64,000 nt of DNA from Ascidiaceihabitans donghaensis (GCF_900302465.1 NZ_OMOR01000001.1:1860001-1924000), one strand, 5' to 3'; shown: positions 18,229 through 28,197, counted from the first letter of the stretch. The notes: generated by a model from the sequence alone, not told the origin. Program-made: numbers and translations.

Positions 18229-18429
18229 CGGTTTTGCGGGCTGGCTATGTCGCATTTTTCTGCGTTTTGGGGGCGGATTTTAACGGGATGCCTAAAATGT
18301 CGCGCATTGTATACCGTTGTATGCATTGACTTGCGCCACACCCTCCTTTAGGGCCTGCGCCAAGGACGTTCGGGTCTGATCCCGAACCGCCACATGCCTA
18401 TGATAGCCGCATCAAAAGGAAGCCTTCCC

Positions 18430-20637
18430 ATGTCCAAGACACCTGATATCATTTACACCAAGGTAGACGAAGCCCCCGAACTGGCCAGCGCGTCTTTCCT
18501 GCCGATCATTCGCGCGTTCGCAGGGGCCGCCGGAATTGACGTCGGCACCAAGGATATTTCGTTGGCGGGCCGTATTATTGCGACGTTTCCCGAATTCCTG
18601 AAAGAAGATCAACGCCAGTCCGATGATCTGGCCGAACTTGGGCAATTGGTTAAAACACCGGGCGCCAACGTCATCAAGCTGCCCAACATTTCTGCGTCCG
18701 TGCCGCAGCTGGTGGCCGCGGTGGAAGAATTGCAAGCCAAGGGCTACGCGCTGCCAGACTATCCTGAAGACCCGCAAACAGACGATGAAAAGGCCATTCG
18801 GGCGCGGTATGACGCCATCAAAGGCTCTGCTGTGAACCCGGTTTTGCGCGAAGGCAACTCAGACCGTCGTGCGGCCAAAGCCGTTAAGAATTTTGCGCAA
18901 AAGAACCCGCATTCTATGGGTACATGGTCCAGCGAGAGCAAAACCAAAGTGTCGTCCATGACGGGCGGTGATTTTTATGCCAACGAAAAATCTGCGACGA
19001 TCATAGGCGCACAAGCCGGTGACGCGAAAATCGAATTTGTGGCGGCCGACGGGACTGTGACAGTGTTGAAAGACGTATGGCCGCTGGAAGAAGGCACCGT
19101 GGCCGATGCAACCTACATGAGCGCGTCTGATCTGGCATCGTTCCTTGCCGCATCCATCGAAGACACAAAAGCAGATGGAACAATGTATTCGTTGCACATG
19201 AAAGCGACGATGATGAAGGTGTCCGACCCCATTATCTTTGGTCACGCGGTCAAAGCATGGTTGGGTCCGGTTTGGGACGCGCATGGTGATGCGATTTCAG
19301 CCGCAGGGGGCAGCCCGAATTCCGGTTTGGCAGACGTGCTGGCCGCAATCGACACGATGCCAAATGCCGACGCCATCAAGGCGGACATCGACGCTTTGGA
19401 TCGCCCGTCGATGTATATGGTCGACAGCGACAAAGGCATCACTAACCTGCATGTGCCATCCGATGTGATCATCGATGCGTCCATGCCTGCCGTGATCCGC
19501 GCAGGCGGCAAGGGCTGGGATGAAACAGGAGCGAAGGGCGATGCAAACTGCGTGATCCCGGATCGTTGCTATTCCACGATCTACGACGAGACGATCAATT
19601 TCTTCAAAGCCAACGGTGCATTGGATGTGACCACGGCAGGGGCCGTCGCAAACGTCGGTCTTATGGCGCAAAAGGCGGAAGAATACGGGTCGCATCCGAC
19701 AACCTTTGAAGCGCCTGCCAAAGGTGTGATGCGTATCGTGTTGGCCAATGGTGAAACACTGCATTCTCATGATGTGGATGCAGGTGACATCTGGCGCGCA
19801 TGTACGGTTAAAAAGGCACCTATCGAAAACTGGATCGAACTGGCGATGGATCGCCAGCGTTTGACCGGAACGGAAGCCATTTTCTGGCTTGATGCCAATC
19901 GTGCCCATGATGCGGAGCTGATCAAATACGTGAAGCCCGCCTTGGAAGCTGCTGGTGTTGCAGACAAATTCCAAACTATGGCGCCGCGCGAGGCCACGCG
20001 GCAGTCCCTGCAGACAATCACGTCTGGCAAAGACTCCATCGCGATCACAGGCAACGTTTTGCGGGATTATCTAACAGACCTTTTCCCAATTTTGGAGCTG
20101 GGCACATCTGCGAAGATGCTGTCGATTGTGAAGCTGATGAAGGGCGGCGGGTTGTTTGAAACCGGCGCCGGTGGATCGGCCCCCAAACACGTGCAGCAGC
20201 TGCACAGCGAAAACCACCTGCGGTGGGATTCAATGGGCGAATTCTGCGCTTTGGGTGAATCGCTGAACTTCTTGGCGGACACACAAGGCAACGCCAAAGC
20301 GGGTGTGCTGGGTGTGGCAGCAGAAGCGGCAACGCAGGGCATTCTGGATGATAACCGGTCCCCGGGCCGCAAGGCGGGTCAACCTGACAACCGCCACAGC
20401 CACTACTGGTTTGCACGCTATTGGGCGGATGCTTTGGCGGCGCAATCTGACGATGCCGAATTGGCCGCGCATTTTGCACCGATTGCCAAAGCTTTGGCTG
20501 ATGGCGAGGCGGCGATCACAGCTGAATTGGGGTCGGGGGAAGCGCCTGCGGACACTGGCGGATACTTCCGCAATGATGACGAAAAGGCCGCGAAAGTGAT
20601 GCGCCCAAGCGAGACTTTGAACGCTATCTTCGCCTGA
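18430..20637 (+). CDS. icd: NADP-dependent isocitrate dehydrogenase, monomeric type
   Basis: A 735-aa monomeric IDH, not the usual 400-aa dimeric form. Recognisable segments are [55 protein letters not shown] with the isocitrate-binding Ser/Arg, and near the end [20 protein letters not shown]. It makes 2-oxoglutarate and NADPH in the TCA cycle. ATG 18430 has AAAAGGA nine bases upstream; an in-frame extension to 18394 has no support. A 200-base gap upstream and a strong terminator downstream mark a single-gene unit. Confidence 0.95.
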   Translation: MSKTPDIIYTKVDEAPELASASFLPIIRAFAGAAGIDVGTKDISLAGRIIATFPEFLKEDQRQSDDLAELGQLVKTPGANVIKLPNISASVPQLVAAVEELQAKGYALPDYPEDPQTDDEKAIRARYDAIKGSAVNPVLREGNSDRRAAKAVKNFAQKNPHSMGTWSSESKTKVSSMTGGDFYANEKSATIIGAQAGDAKIEFVAADGTVTVLKDVWPLEEGTVADATYMSASDLASFLAASIEDTKADGTMYSLHMKATMMKVSDPIIFGHAVKAWLGPVWDAHGDAISAAGGSPNSGLADVLAAIDTMPNADAIKADIDALDRPSMYMVDSDKGITNLHVPSDVIIDASMPAVIRAGGKGWDETGAKGDANCVIPDRCYSTIYDETINFFKANGALDVTTAGAVANVGLMAQKAEEYGSHPTTFEAPAKGVMRIVLANGETLHSHDVDAGDIWRACTVKKAPIENWIELAMDRQRLTGTEAIFWLDANRAHDAELIKYVKPALEAAGVADKFQTMAPREATRQSLQTITSGKDSIAITGNVLRDYLTDLFPILELGTSAKMLSIVKLMKGGGLFETGAGGSAPKHVQQLHSENHLRWDSMGEFCALGESLNFLADTQGNAKAGVLGVAAEAATQGILDDNRSPGRKAGQPDNRHSHYWFARYWADALAAQSDDAELAAHFAPIAKALADGEAAITAELGSGEAPADTGGYFRNDDEKAAKVMRPSETLNAIFA

Positions 20638-20659
20638 GCCTCATAGGGTTCAAAAATTC

Positions 20660-20690
20660 AAAGCGCCGCAGTCATTTGCGGCGCTTTTTT
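20660..20690. terminator. Terminator between icd and HD-domain gene
   Basis: AAGCGCCGCA (20661-20670) pairs with TGCGGCGCTT (20677-20686), followed by TTTT. It lies between convergent genes and overlaps the stop codon of the minus-strand gene. Confidence 0.85.
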
Positions 20691-21276
20691 AGTTTGAGCC
20701 TTGGGATTTGAAGAATGCGGCAATGCGGTTTTGCGCATAGTCCCAAAGGGCAGGGGCGCCGATTTTGATTTTTGATCCGACGCGGGCCGCGATTGTTGCT
20801 TCGTCTACATTGTAATTTGTCCAGCTTCCGCCACCAGCAGCCAGGTTCAACATCGGTGGCTGAAAGCGATCCAGTGATTTGGCAAACTGGGCGTCGTCGG
20901 TTTCCGCAGCCTCGAATTCTTCCCATATCCCGCGCAAATCGGCAGCAATGTCTGGTGGTAAAAGTCCAAAAATGCGATCGGCCGCTTTTTGTTCGGCAGC
21001 GGCAACGGCCACATGATCGACGTTGTCAAATATCGGGTTGTCGCCTGCGTCTATTTCTACCAAATCATGCAGAATCAACATCTTGATGACACGCGAAATG
21101 TCGACGCCGGGTTTGGCTTGATCGGCCAGTACAAGCGCATACAGCGTTAAATGCCATGAATGTTCTGCCGAATTTTCAGCTCTTGATCCGTCGGCCAACG
21201 TGGTGGCGCGGGTGATGGATTTCAACTTGTCCGCTTCATTCAAGAAAGCAATCTGCGCGTCAAGGCGTGTGGTCAT
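20689..21276 (-). CDS. HD-domain phosphohydrolase (YfbR-like)
   Basis: A 195-aa HD-domain protein: AEHSWH around His39, ILHDLVEIDAGD with His70-Asp71, and a later Asp in AKSLDRFQP complete the metal-binding set. Proteins of this type dephosphorylate deoxynucleoside monophosphates or related nucleotides. It is the last gene of a minus-strand operon, overlapping the preceding gene by four bases (21273-21276). Substrate not known. Confidence 0.87.
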   Translation of the reverse strand: MTTRLDAQIAFLNEADKLKSITRATTLADGSRAENSAEHSWHLTLYALVLADQAKPGVDISRVIKMLILHDLVEIDAGDNPIFDNVDHVAVAAAEQKAADRIFGLLPPDIAADLRGIWEEFEAAETDDAQFAKSLDRFQPPMLNLAAGGGSWTNYNVDEATIAARVGSKIKIGAPALWDYAQNRIAAFFKSQGSN

Positions 21277-21866
21277 TTTGGGGAACTTTCAAAGTCTGAG
21301 GTCAGGCGGTCCAACTGGTACAGGATGTGGGCGCTTGCGTCTTCCGCCGTGCGATCCTTGCGTGTTATCGCCGCGCAGAATGGCCAAGCCAATGCGCTTA
21401 GTGTGATCACAATCAGCAAAACCGGTGCCAGAAAAATCCGAAGGTTTGTCTTGTCGCCAATGGCGCGATCGTATGCCAAAGCCAGTGCTTGTGATCGGTG
21501 GTATGCCACGAGGCGTCGATCAACGTAGGCGGAAATGGATGACCGTTCCGGAAGGATGTGTCCGATAGGGTAAGCAGCATTTGCAGCTTTGGCGGCTTCA
21601 TCATTATTCAGGGTTTTGTCGGCGTGCAAGGTCGTGACATCAATACGGATCGCGCGTTGCGTTGGCGTGCCGGTCCAAACCTGAAAGCGTTTTACCGTGT
21701 CAGGGGATGCACGATGAAATAGCGTCCAGTTGTAGGTTTTGATGCTTGTGGACCATGCCCCGAAATGCGGATCATCTGTGATCCGAAACATCCCGGCTTG
21801 CAGCAATGCTGGGATAATTTGCGTTTCAGTCGCGCGTCTTAAGGCGCGACTGACAGGGTTAGCCAT
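21273..21866 (-). CDS. Hypothetical protein with C-terminal membrane segment
   Basis: About 197 aa, not recognised. Residues around 145-165 (FLAPVLLIVITLSALAWPF) form a single membrane helix; the long N-terminal part is soluble. ATG 21866 overlaps the stop of the preceding 83-aa gene by eight bases and is preferred to the upstream ATG at 21890. It sits inside an operon with an alpha/beta hydrolase and an HD hydrolase. Confidence 0.7.
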   Translation of the reverse strand: MANPVSRALRRATETQIIPALLQAGMFRITDDPHFGAWSTSIKTYNWTLFHRASPDTVKRFQVWTGTPTQRAIRIDVTTLHADKTLNNDEAAKAANAAYPIGHILPERSSISAYVDRRLVAYHRSQALALAYDRAIGDKTNLRIFLAPVLLIVITLSALAWPFCAAITRKDRTAEDASAHILYQLDRLTSDFESSPK

Positions 21867-22110
21867 TCGAGGCCCCATCTGAGGCGGCATCGCGGTGCGC
21901 CTTGAGCTTTTGCGCTAGAAACCTGCGGCCTGAGATTTCTGCCATACGTGTGCGGATTGCTGTCAGAAAGGCTTCCTCCAGCGTTTGCGACGAAGCACCA
22001 AGAACATCCCCGACCTGCATAAAGAGCCGGTCATCGCCGGTCTCTTTTTGCACAGCCAGACATTCCTCGGCGAGTTTGTTCGCCATGTCGATGACAGCTT
22101 GATCCGCCAT
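21859..22110 (-). CDS. Hypothetical 83-aa protein
   Basis: A small soluble protein with helical character and no motif I recognise. It starts on the last base of the preceding alpha/beta hydrolase stop and overlaps the next gene, so tight coupling in the four-gene operon is the main evidence that it is real. Confidence 0.68.
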   Translation of the reverse strand: MADQAVIDMANKLAEECLAVQKETGDDRLFMQVGDVLGASSQTLEEAFLTAIRTRMAEISGRRFLAQKLKAHRDAASDGASNG

Positions 22111-22763
22111 CAGCGTGTGGTTTCGGTCAGGCGACGTTTGACGTATCCTGTGGTGTGGTCGATCAGAGTATCAAGGTGATCATCTTCAAAGAAGTGGCCT
22201 GCGCCTTCAACTTCTGTGTGTGTGATCGTGATGCCTTTTTGCTCGTGCAGCTTGTTCACCAGTGCATGTGTATCCGCGGGTGGTGCAACGCGGTCAGCTG
22301 TCCCGTTGATCATCAAGCCCGAAGACGGGCAGGGCGCCAGAAACGAAAAGTCGTACATGTTGGCGGGTGGCGACACAGAGATGAATCCGGTGATTTCCGG
22401 CCTGCGCATCAGCAGTTGCATACCGATCCACGCGCCAAACGAAAAGCCCGCCACCCAGCAGTGTTTGGAATTGTTGTTCATCGACTGCAGATAATCGAGA
22501 GCGGACGCCGCGTCGCTGAGTTCGCCGACACCCTGATCGTATTCACCCTGGGACCGTCCCACGCCGCGGAAGTTGAACCGCAAGACCGTGAACCCCATTT
22601 TATGAAAGGCATAGTGCATAGAATGCACAACCTTGTGGTTCATCGTCCCGCCAAATTGTGGATGGGGGTGCAAAATGATCGCGATGGGTGCGTCACGTTC
22701 TTTTTGGGGGTGGTAGCGCCCTTCAAGGCGTCCTTCGGGTCCAGGGAAAATGACCTCAGGCAT
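22110..22763 (-). CDS. Alpha/beta hydrolase
   Basis: A 217-aa hydrolase. AIILHPHPQFGGTM forms the oxyanion-side HPHP segment, FNFRGVGRSQGEYD follows, the nucleophile elbow is GFSFGAW with Ser108, and the C-terminal VEGAGHFFEDD supplies the catalytic His. The group resembles COG2945 predicted hydrolases; substrate unknown. It is the first gene of a minus-strand operon and is divergent from iscR across a 166-base region that holds an ICE-like palindrome. Confidence 0.87.
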   Translation of the reverse strand: MPEVIFPGPEGRLEGRYHPQKERDAPIAIILHPHPQFGGTMNHKVVHSMHYAFHKMGFTVLRFNFRGVGRSQGEYDQGVGELSDAASALDYLQSMNNNSKHCWVAGFSFGAWIGMQLLMRRPEITGFISVSPPANMYDFSFLAPCPSSGLMINGTADRVAPPADTHALVNKLHEQKGITITHTEVEGAGHFFEDDHLDTLIDHTTGYVKRRLTETTR

Positions 22764-22825
22764 GAGCGTCCTTATATTTTTGGTCCTAAGGGGCGGCAGA
22801 TTTCTTGACGAATTTGCGCGGGCTC

Positions 22826-22842
22826 TTTAGAACGGTTCTAAA
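22826..22842. promoter_or_regulatory. Irr box (iron control element, ICE)-like palindrome
   Basis: TTTAGAAC-G-GTTCTAAA is a perfect palindrome apart from the central base and fits the alphaproteobacterial ICE pattern TTTAGAA-N3-TTCTAAA bound by the haem-responsive regulator Irr. It lies 88 bases before iscR, the first gene of the suf cluster, and 63 bases before the divergent hydrolase start. Confidence 0.75.
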
Positions 22843-22929
22843 TCATCACTGTCAGGGCTTGCCCTGCGTTTTGTCGATGTATGGGTTTGGGGCCGGAAGG
22901 TCAATCAATTGTGATATTTGGGGGCTGCT

Positions 22930-23388
22930 ATGAAACTGTCGACAAAGGGCCGCTACGCCATGGTCGCGCTGACCGATATCGCGTTGCAGCCGGAAGGCAC
23001 CCTTGTCACGCTGGCTGAAATTTCTAACCGACAAGATATATCGCTGCCGTATCTTGAGCAGCTTTTTGTAAAATTGCGCCGCGCCGAGTTGGTGATGTCG
23101 GTCCGTGGTCCGGGCGGGGGATACCGTTTGGCCAGCCCGCCATCCGACATTCGGGTTGTTGATATTTTGGGCGCTGTCGATGAAACCGTAGATGCCATGC
23201 ACAAAGGGGCTGGCGCGTCGGGCGGTGCATCCGGATCACGGGCGCAGTCTTTGACCAACCGTTTGTGGGAAGGCCTGAGCGCCCATGTTTACGTGTTTTT
23301 GCACCAGACCCGTCTGTCGGACATTGTCGCAAATGAACTGGCCCCATGCCCAGCCGTTCCAAATCTGTTTGACGTTGTCGATGTTTGA
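22930..23388 (+). CDS. iscR: Rrf2-family Fe-S cluster regulator IscR (single-cysteine type)
   Basis: A 152-aa Rrf2 regulator. MKLSTKGRYAMVALTDIALQ and ISLPYLEQLFVKLRRAELV form the winged HTH, followed by the family signature RGPGGGYRLA. Classical IscR has three clustered cysteines; this protein has one Cys in total (Cys140, in APCPAVPN near the C-terminus). That matches the Rhodobacter-type IscR, which is known to bind a cluster with unusual ligands. ATG 22930 is the start; the frame opens four codons earlier without support. It probably represses the downstream suf genes when Fe-S supply is adequate. Confidence 0.92.
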   Translation: MKLSTKGRYAMVALTDIALQPEGTLVTLAEISNRQDISLPYLEQLFVKLRRAELVMSVRGPGGGYRLASPPSDIRVVDILGAVDETVDAMHKGAGASGGASGSRAQSLTNRLWEGLSAHVYVFLHQTRLSDIVANELAPCPAVPNLFDVVDV

Positions 23389-23397
23389 TCCGATGCG

Positions 23398-23440
23398 CTG
23401 GGGCGCTGCCCCAGACCCCGAGGTTTATTTGGCGAGATGA
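23398..23440. repeat. Rhodobacterales-type intergenic GC hairpin repeat, copy 2
   Basis: CTGGGGC-GCT-GCCCCAG (23398-23414) is followed by ACCCCGAGGTTTATTTGGCGAGATGAAAA. The reverse complement of the element at 14641-14710 has the same hairpin and a similar tail. The tail contains the first ATG of the downstream cysteine desulfurase. Confidence 0.6.
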
Positions 23441-24489
23441 AAATGGATCGTGTTTATCTTGATCACAACGCGACCACGCCTTTGCGTGTGGAGGCCCGTG
23501 CTGCAATGATTGCCGCCATGGATGTTGTTGGCAATCCATCATCGGTTCATGCCGAAGGCCGTGCGGCCAAATTGTTGGTAGAACGTGCCCGCGTAGAGGT
23601 GGCTGATTTGGTCGGTTGTAAACCCAATCAAGTCATATTCACTGGATCTGCCACTGAAGCCGCCGCGTTGGCTGCGGCCCAAGCGAACCAGCATGGAGGC
23701 GGGTTTTCATCCGCCCAGACAGAACACGATTGCGTTTTGGCATGGCACGATACGGATGCAGGCTGTTTGCGGGCAGTTTCTGCAGCCAACAGCGAGACGG
23801 GGGTTATGCAAGTCGATGGCTGTGTGGTGCCAAGTCCTGATTCCTATTCCGTTTTGTGTGATATCACCCAAATGGCTGGCAAAATGCCCGTGCAGTACCG
23901 CGATCACCAGACCCCATCCTATATGATCCTGTCCGCACACAAAATTGGTGGCCCCAAAGGTGTCGGCGCCCTGATCAACTTTACCTCCGAAGATCCGGTT
24001 GCGTTGCTTAAGGGCGGCGGACAGGAAATGGGCCGTCGGTCTGGCACTGAAAACATCGTGGGCATTGCCGGTTTTGGGGCTGCCGCGACGGCTGCGAGAC
24101 GCGATGTGGCGCATGGACGATGGGAACGGGTTGCAGAACTTAGAAATATTCTAGAAAAGGCCCTTGAGGCTGCTTCAAAGAAGACTATTTTTGTCGGGAA
24201 AGCAGAGACGCGGTTGCCCAACACCTCGTGTTTCATAACACCCGGTTGGAAAGGCGAGACGCAGGTGATGCAAATGGATCTTTCTGGTTTTGCCATTTCG
24301 GCGGGATCGGCCTGTTCCAGCGGTAAAGTTCGCGCCAGCAAAGTGTTGTTGGCGATGGGGTATTCGGAGCAAGAGGCTGCCAGCGCGGTGCGTGTGTCGC
24401 TGGGTTTGGATACCTCTGAAGATGAAATAATGCGGTTTGCCGATGTGTGGGCCGATAAATTGACGAAACACGAGGCGCGTGCGGCTTAG
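23437..24489 (+). CDS. Cysteine desulfurase (NifS/IscS-like)
   Basis: A 350-aa class I desulfurase. VYLDHNATTPL at the N-terminus, the PLP lysine in SAHKIGGPKG (Lys169), RSGTENIVG and the persulfide-forming Cys in SAGSACSSGK (Cys293) are all present. It removes sulfur from cysteine for cluster assembly. It lies between iscR and sufB, with SufS at the far end of the cluster, so the locus has two desulfurases. ATG 23437 lies inside a repeat element; ATG 23443 (MDRVYLDHN) is an equally good start. Confidence 0.92.
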   Translation: MKMDRVYLDHNATTPLRVEARAAMIAAMDVVGNPSSVHAEGRAAKLLVERARVEVADLVGCKPNQVIFTGSATEAAALAAAQANQHGGGFSSAQTEHDCVLAWHDTDAGCLRAVSAANSETGVMQVDGCVVPSPDSYSVLCDITQMAGKMPVQYRDHQTPSYMILSAHKIGGPKGVGALINFTSEDPVALLKGGGQEMGRRSGTENIVGIAGFGAAATAARRDVAHGRWERVAELRNILEKALEAASKKTIFVGKAETRLPNTSCFITPGWKGETQVMQMDLSGFAISAGSACSSGKVRASKVLLAMGYSEQEAASAVRVSLGLDTSEDEIMRFADVWADKLTKHEARAA

Positions 24490-24517
24490 GGCCTGACGCC
24501 AACACAAGGAACGCAAA

Positions 24518-26032
24518 ATGGATGTAGTCACGGATGATGTGGTTGTAAAAGACGGCGTAGATCAAGACACGGTGGATGCGGTCCGCGAGGTGGGGGGCGC
24601 CTATAAATACGGCTGGGAAACCGACATCGAGATGGAATATGCCCCCAAAGGGCTGAACACCGATATCGTGCGTTTGATTTCCGAGAAGAACGGCGAACCA
24701 GAATGGATGCTGAACTGGCGTCTCGAAGCCTATGAGCGCTGGTTGACCAAAACCGAACCCGATTGGGCGATGGTCGATTACCCCGAGATCGACTTTCAGG
24801 ATCAATATTACTACGCGCGTCCCAAATCGATGGAGGTCAAGCCGAAGTCTTTGGATGAGGTCGACCCCAAGTTGCTGGAAACCTACAAGAAACTTGGCAT
24901 TCCTTTGAAGGAACAAGCACTTTTGGCGGGGGTCGAAGCCCCTGAAGGTGAGCGCAAGGTCGCTGTGGATGCGGTGTTTGATTCCGTATCCGTTGGCACA
25001 ACCTTCAAGGATGAATTGGCCAAAGCGGGCGTGATCTTTTGCTCGATCTCTGAGGCCATCCAAGAGCATCCTGAGTTGGTCAAGAAATACCTTGGCACCG
25101 TGGTTCCCGTCTCGGACAACTACTATGCCACGCTGAACTCTGCCGTCTTTTCCGATGGCTCGTTCGTCTACGTCCCGCCGGGCGTGCGTTGCCCGATGGA
25201 GCTGTCCACCTATTTCCGCATCAACGCGGAAAACACAGGCCAGTTTGAACGCACTTTGATCATTGCCGACAAAGGGTCTTACGTGTCCTACCTGGAAGGC
25301 TGCACAGCCCCGCAGCGCGACATCGCGCAATTGCACGCGGCCGTGGTCGAGATCATCATCGAAGAAGACGCAGAGGTGAAGTATTCCACCGTTCAGAACT
25401 GGTACCCCGGTGACGAGAACGGCAAAGGCGGCATCTACAACTTCGTGACAAAGCGGGCCGATTGTCGTGGTGCGCGTTCCAAAGTGATGTGGACGCAGGT
25501 CGAAACGGGTTCTGCCGTGACGTGGAAATACCCGTCTTGCATCCTGCGCGGCGACGATTCACAGGGCGAGTTCTACTCCATTGCCATCGCCAACAACATG
25601 CAGCAGGCCGACACGGGCACCAAAATGATTCACCTTGGCAAAAACACCAAGTCGCGGATTGTGTCCAAAGGGATTTCTGCGGGCAAGGCGCAGAACACCT
25701 ATCGTGGTCTGGTCTCGATGCACCCCAAGGCGCAGAACGGGCGGAACTACACGCAGTGCGACAGCTTGCTGATCGGTGACAAATGCGGGGCGCACACGGT
25801 GCCTTATATCGAGGTCAAGAACAACTCGGCGCGGGTGGAACACGAGGCGACGACCTCCAAGGTGGACGACGACCAGCTGTTCTATTGCCGCTCACGTGGG
25901 ATGGACGAGGAAGAGGCAGTGGCCTTGGTTGTAAACGGGTTCTGTAAGGACGTCTTGCAGGCGTTGCCGATGGAATTTGCGATGGAAGCACAAGCGCTTG
26001 TGGCGATTTCGTTGGAAGGGTCTGTGGGGTAA
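24518..26032 (+). CDS. sufB: Fe-S cluster assembly scaffold SufB
   Basis: A 504-aa Suf[31 protein letters not shown], and the C-terminal beta-helix with [16 protein letters not shown] and [14 protein letters not shown] are diagnostic. SufB is the core scaffold of the SufBC2D complex in the cytoplasm, where the cluster is built. Its ATG is 28 bases after the desulfurase stop. It is separated from sufC by three small genes, an interruption noted as a finding. Confidence 0.97.
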   Translation: MDVVTDDVVVKDGVDQDTVDAVREVGGAYKYGWETDIEMEYAPKGLNTDIVRLISEKNGEPEWMLNWRLEAYERWLTKTEPDWAMVDYPEIDFQDQYYYARPKSMEVKPKSLDEVDPKLLETYKKLGIPLKEQALLAGVEAPEGERKVAVDAVFDSVSVGTTFKDELAKAGVIFCSISEAIQEHPELVKKYLGTVVPVSDNYYATLNSAVFSDGSFVYVPPGVRCPMELSTYFRINAENTGQFERTLIIADKGSYVSYLEGCTAPQRDIAQLHAAVVEIIIEEDAEVKYSTVQNWYPGDENGKGGIYNFVTKRADCRGARSKVMWTQVETGSAVTWKYPSCILRGDDSQGEFYSIAIANNMQQADTGTKMIHLGKNTKSRIVSKGISAGKAQNTYRGLVSMHPKAQNGRNYTQCDSLLIGDKCGAHTVPYIEVKNNSARVEHEATTSKVDDDQLFYCRSRGMDEEEAVALVVNGFCKDVLQALPMEFAMEAQALVAISLEGSVG

Positions 26033-26036
26033 ATAC

Positions 26037-26378
26037 GTGCCGTCCGAAGATCATACGCGAGAGCATTTCCGACAGGACTTTCAGCGAACTCAAATGCCTG
26101 TGTTAGGCCGCGTTTGCATGTTTCTTGTGGTGTTGCTGATTTGTGTCGCTGGTTTCAGACTGCTTAGCTTCCCTTATCCGGCCTACTTTGGTTTGGGCGC
26201 AACGATCGGGCTAGAGGCGCTGTACTTTTTATGGAAACGCAAACGAAACCAAAAGAAATATGACAAGGCCGTATCGCTGCAATCTGAGTTATCCGATCTC
26301 AAGCAGCAAGAGTTTGAACTGCGCTACGAAGAAGCAAAAATGAACGGTCAATTGGACCGGTGGAAGAAAGAAACATGA
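26037..26378 (+). CDS. Small membrane protein within suf cluster
   Basis: About 113 aa, not recognised. Two hydrophobic stretches, [18 protein letters not shown] and [16 protein letters not shown], form a likely helical hairpin, followed by a charged coiled-coil-like tail ([19 protein letters not shown]). GTG 26037, five bases after the sufB stop and with GGGGT upstream, is chosen; ATG 26094 is a possible shorter start. Its stop overlaps the next ATG (ATGA). Its link to Fe-S assembly is positional only. Confidence 0.68.
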   Translation: MPSEDHTREHFRQDFQRTQMPVLGRVCMFLVVLLICVAGFRLLSFPYPAYFGLGATIGLEALYFLWKRKRNQKKYDKAVSLQSELSDLKQQEFELRYEEAKMNGQLDRWKKET

Positions 26379-26689
26379 TCCTAACAACCACACAATCCAT
26401 CGAAGGCCACCCCATCTCCGCCTACAAAGGCATCGTGGTGGGCGAGGCGATCATGGGCGCGAATGTCGTGCGGGATTTCTTTGCGGGGATAACGGATATC
26501 GTCGGCGGGCGCTCTGGCGCTTACGAATCCAAACTGCAAGATGCCCGCGAAACCGCGATGCGTGAGCTGGAAGAACGCGCACGGGCTGCGGGTGGCAATG
26601 CGGTGGTCGGGGTCGATCTGGACTACGAAGTTGTCGGCGACAGCATGTTGATGGTTTCGGCCTCTGGCACAGCGGTCGTTATTGGGTGA
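26375..26689 (+). CDS. YbjQ/UPF0145 heavy-metal-binding-domain protein
   Basis: A 104-aa protein of the UPF0145 family: [14 protein letters not shown], then [40 protein letters not shown] and [11 protein letters not shown] are the conserved segments. The family forms pentamers and has been suggested to bind metal; the actual role is not established. ATG 26375 overlaps the stop of the preceding gene, and the 15-base upstream extension is rejected. A metal-related protein in a suf locus is suggestive but not proof of function. Confidence 0.87.
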   Translation: MILTTTQSIEGHPISAYKGIVVGEAIMGANVVRDFFAGITDIVGGRSGAYESKLQDARETAMRELEERARAAGGNAVVGVDLDYEVVGDSMLMVSASGTAVVIG

Positions 26690-26794
26690 TGGGGCAGGTG
26701 GAACGTCATAACACTTCCCAACGGGTGTCCCATTGTGGTCACGATGTTGCGGCAGGTTTGAACCATATTTTAAGTGGTTCAAAGGCGATTTCCT

Positions 26795-27274
26795 ATGGCA
26801 TATCAAGATTTTCACGACCGCGTCCGCAAGCTGGATCTTCCGTTCACGCCAAAGCCCTTGGCCATCGGGAACCGTACGCAATCGGGGCTGGCGGAAAGCG
26901 CCAAACATCACATTTCATTCACCACGGCACTGCTGATTGGCGTGATGGCTGTGGTGTTTACACGCTTTGTGATGATGGCGTTCTTCGGGATACCAACGAC
27001 CGCGAGCCTGCAAAACATGTTTGCAATGCTGGAAACGGCAGGGGCCGTTCTGTGTGTGGTGGCGGTGCGCATTCCGTTAAAAGAACACCACAAAGACGTG
27101 TTGGCGTCGCATCTGATCGGGGTCTTGGTCACGCTGTTCATGATGCACAATTTCGTTCATTCAAATCCGGACCTTTGGGTTCAGATCTACGGCGTTCCGT
27201 GGGTCGATCACGTGCTGGCAACCACGCAGGCCGGATCGGTCCAGATCGGCACAATCAGCCTGAGTCTGCTGTAA
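26795..27274 (+). CDS. Hypothetical membrane protein within suf cluster
   Basis: About 159 aa with three or four predicted membrane helices (ALLIGVMAVVFTRFVMMAFF, LETAGAVLCVVAVRI, LIGVLVTLFMMHNFV). No family recognised. ATG 26795 is preferred over the start seven codons upstream, but no strong ribosome site is visible. It is separated by 105 bases from the UPF0145 gene and by 167 bases from sufC. Confidence 0.68.
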   Translation: MAYQDFHDRVRKLDLPFTPKPLAIGNRTQSGLAESAKHHISFTTALLIGVMAVVFTRFVMMAFFGIPTTASLQNMFAMLETAGAVLCVVAVRIPLKEHHKDVLASHLIGVLVTLFMMHNFVHSNPDLWVQIYGVPWVDHVLATTQAGSVQIGTISLSLL

Positions 27275-27441
27275 TATCCCGTCAAACAGCCGCTGCCCTT
27301 CGCAGTGCGCCATTTTTTCGACAAGCGCTGGATCGTTTCCGGCGCTTTCGCCGTGTCCGCACAGCACCCGAACATTGCTGCATTTCGGTTGAAATGCACC
27401 CAAATCACACCGCGTAAAGCGCTGCACTTAAAGGTAATAAA

Positions 27442-28197
27442 ATGCTGAAAATCAAAGACCTGCACGTCAAACTTGAAGAAGAAGATAAGCAAATCCTCAA
27501 AGGGGTGAACCTTGAGGTCGAGGCGGGCAAAGTCCACGCGATAATGGGGCCAAACGGCTCAGGCAAATCCACTTTGTCTTATGTCCTGTCCGGTCGTGAC
27601 GGCTATGAAGTAACAGCCGGAGATGCGCATTTGGGCGACGTCGATTTGCTGGACATTGACCCCGAAGAACGTGCGGCCGCCGGTTTGTTTTTAGCGTTCC
27701 AATACCCTGTCGAAATTCCTGGCGTTGGCAACATGACCTTCCTGAGGACTGCTGTGAATGCACAGCGTAAGGCCCGTGGCGAGGAAGAAATGAGCGCTGC
27801 TGAATTCCTGAAAGTTGTACGCGCAAAAGCAAAGACATTGAAAATTGACGCCGACATGCTGAAACGTCCCGTTAACGTGGGATTCTCGGGCGGCGAGAAA
27901 AAGCGCAACGAAATTCTGCAAATGGCGATGCTTGAACCAAAGATGTGCATCCTCGATGAAACGGATTCGGGTTTGGACGTTGATGCCATGAAACTGGTGG
28001 CTGAAGGCGTAAACGCACTGCGCGACGAAGGCCGTGGATTCCTGGTTATCACGCACTACCAACGCCTTTTGGACCACATCAAACCCGACGTCGTGCACAT
28101 CATGGCGGATGGCCGCATTGTGAAAACCGGTGGCCCTGAGCTGGCCTTGGAAGTTGAAAACAACGGCTACGCCGATATTCTGGCTGAGGTGGCGTAA
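27442..28197 (+). CDS. sufC: Fe-S assembly ATPase SufC
   Basis: A 251-aa ABC-type ATPase without a membrane domain. Walker A GPNGSGKST, the Q-loop in FLAFQYPVEIPGV, the signature segment VGFSGGEKKRNE, Walker B CILDETDSGLD and the switch ITHYQRLL are all present. SufC drives conformational change of SufB and SufD. AAAGG precedes the ATG. Its stop overlaps the sufD start (TAATG). Confidence 0.97.
   Translation: MLKIKDLHVKLEEEDKQILKGVNLEVEAGKVHAIMGPNGSGKSTLSYVLSGRDGYEVTAGDAHLGDVDLLDIDPEERAAAGLFLAFQYPVEIPGVGNMTFLRTAVNAQRKARGEEEMSAAEFLKVVRAKAKTLKIDADMLKRPVNVGFSGGEKKRNEILQMAMLEPKMCILDETDSGLDVDAMKLVAEGVNALRDEGRGFLVITHYQRLLDHIKPDVVHIMADGRIVKTGGPELALEVENNGYADILAEVA

Noticed and set aside
24137-24153. 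A second ICE-like sequence, CTTAGAA-ATA-TTCTAGA, inside the cysteine desulfurase gene.
   Set aside because: It has two mismatches, lies in the middle of a coding region about 365 bases before sufB, and is likely a chance match.
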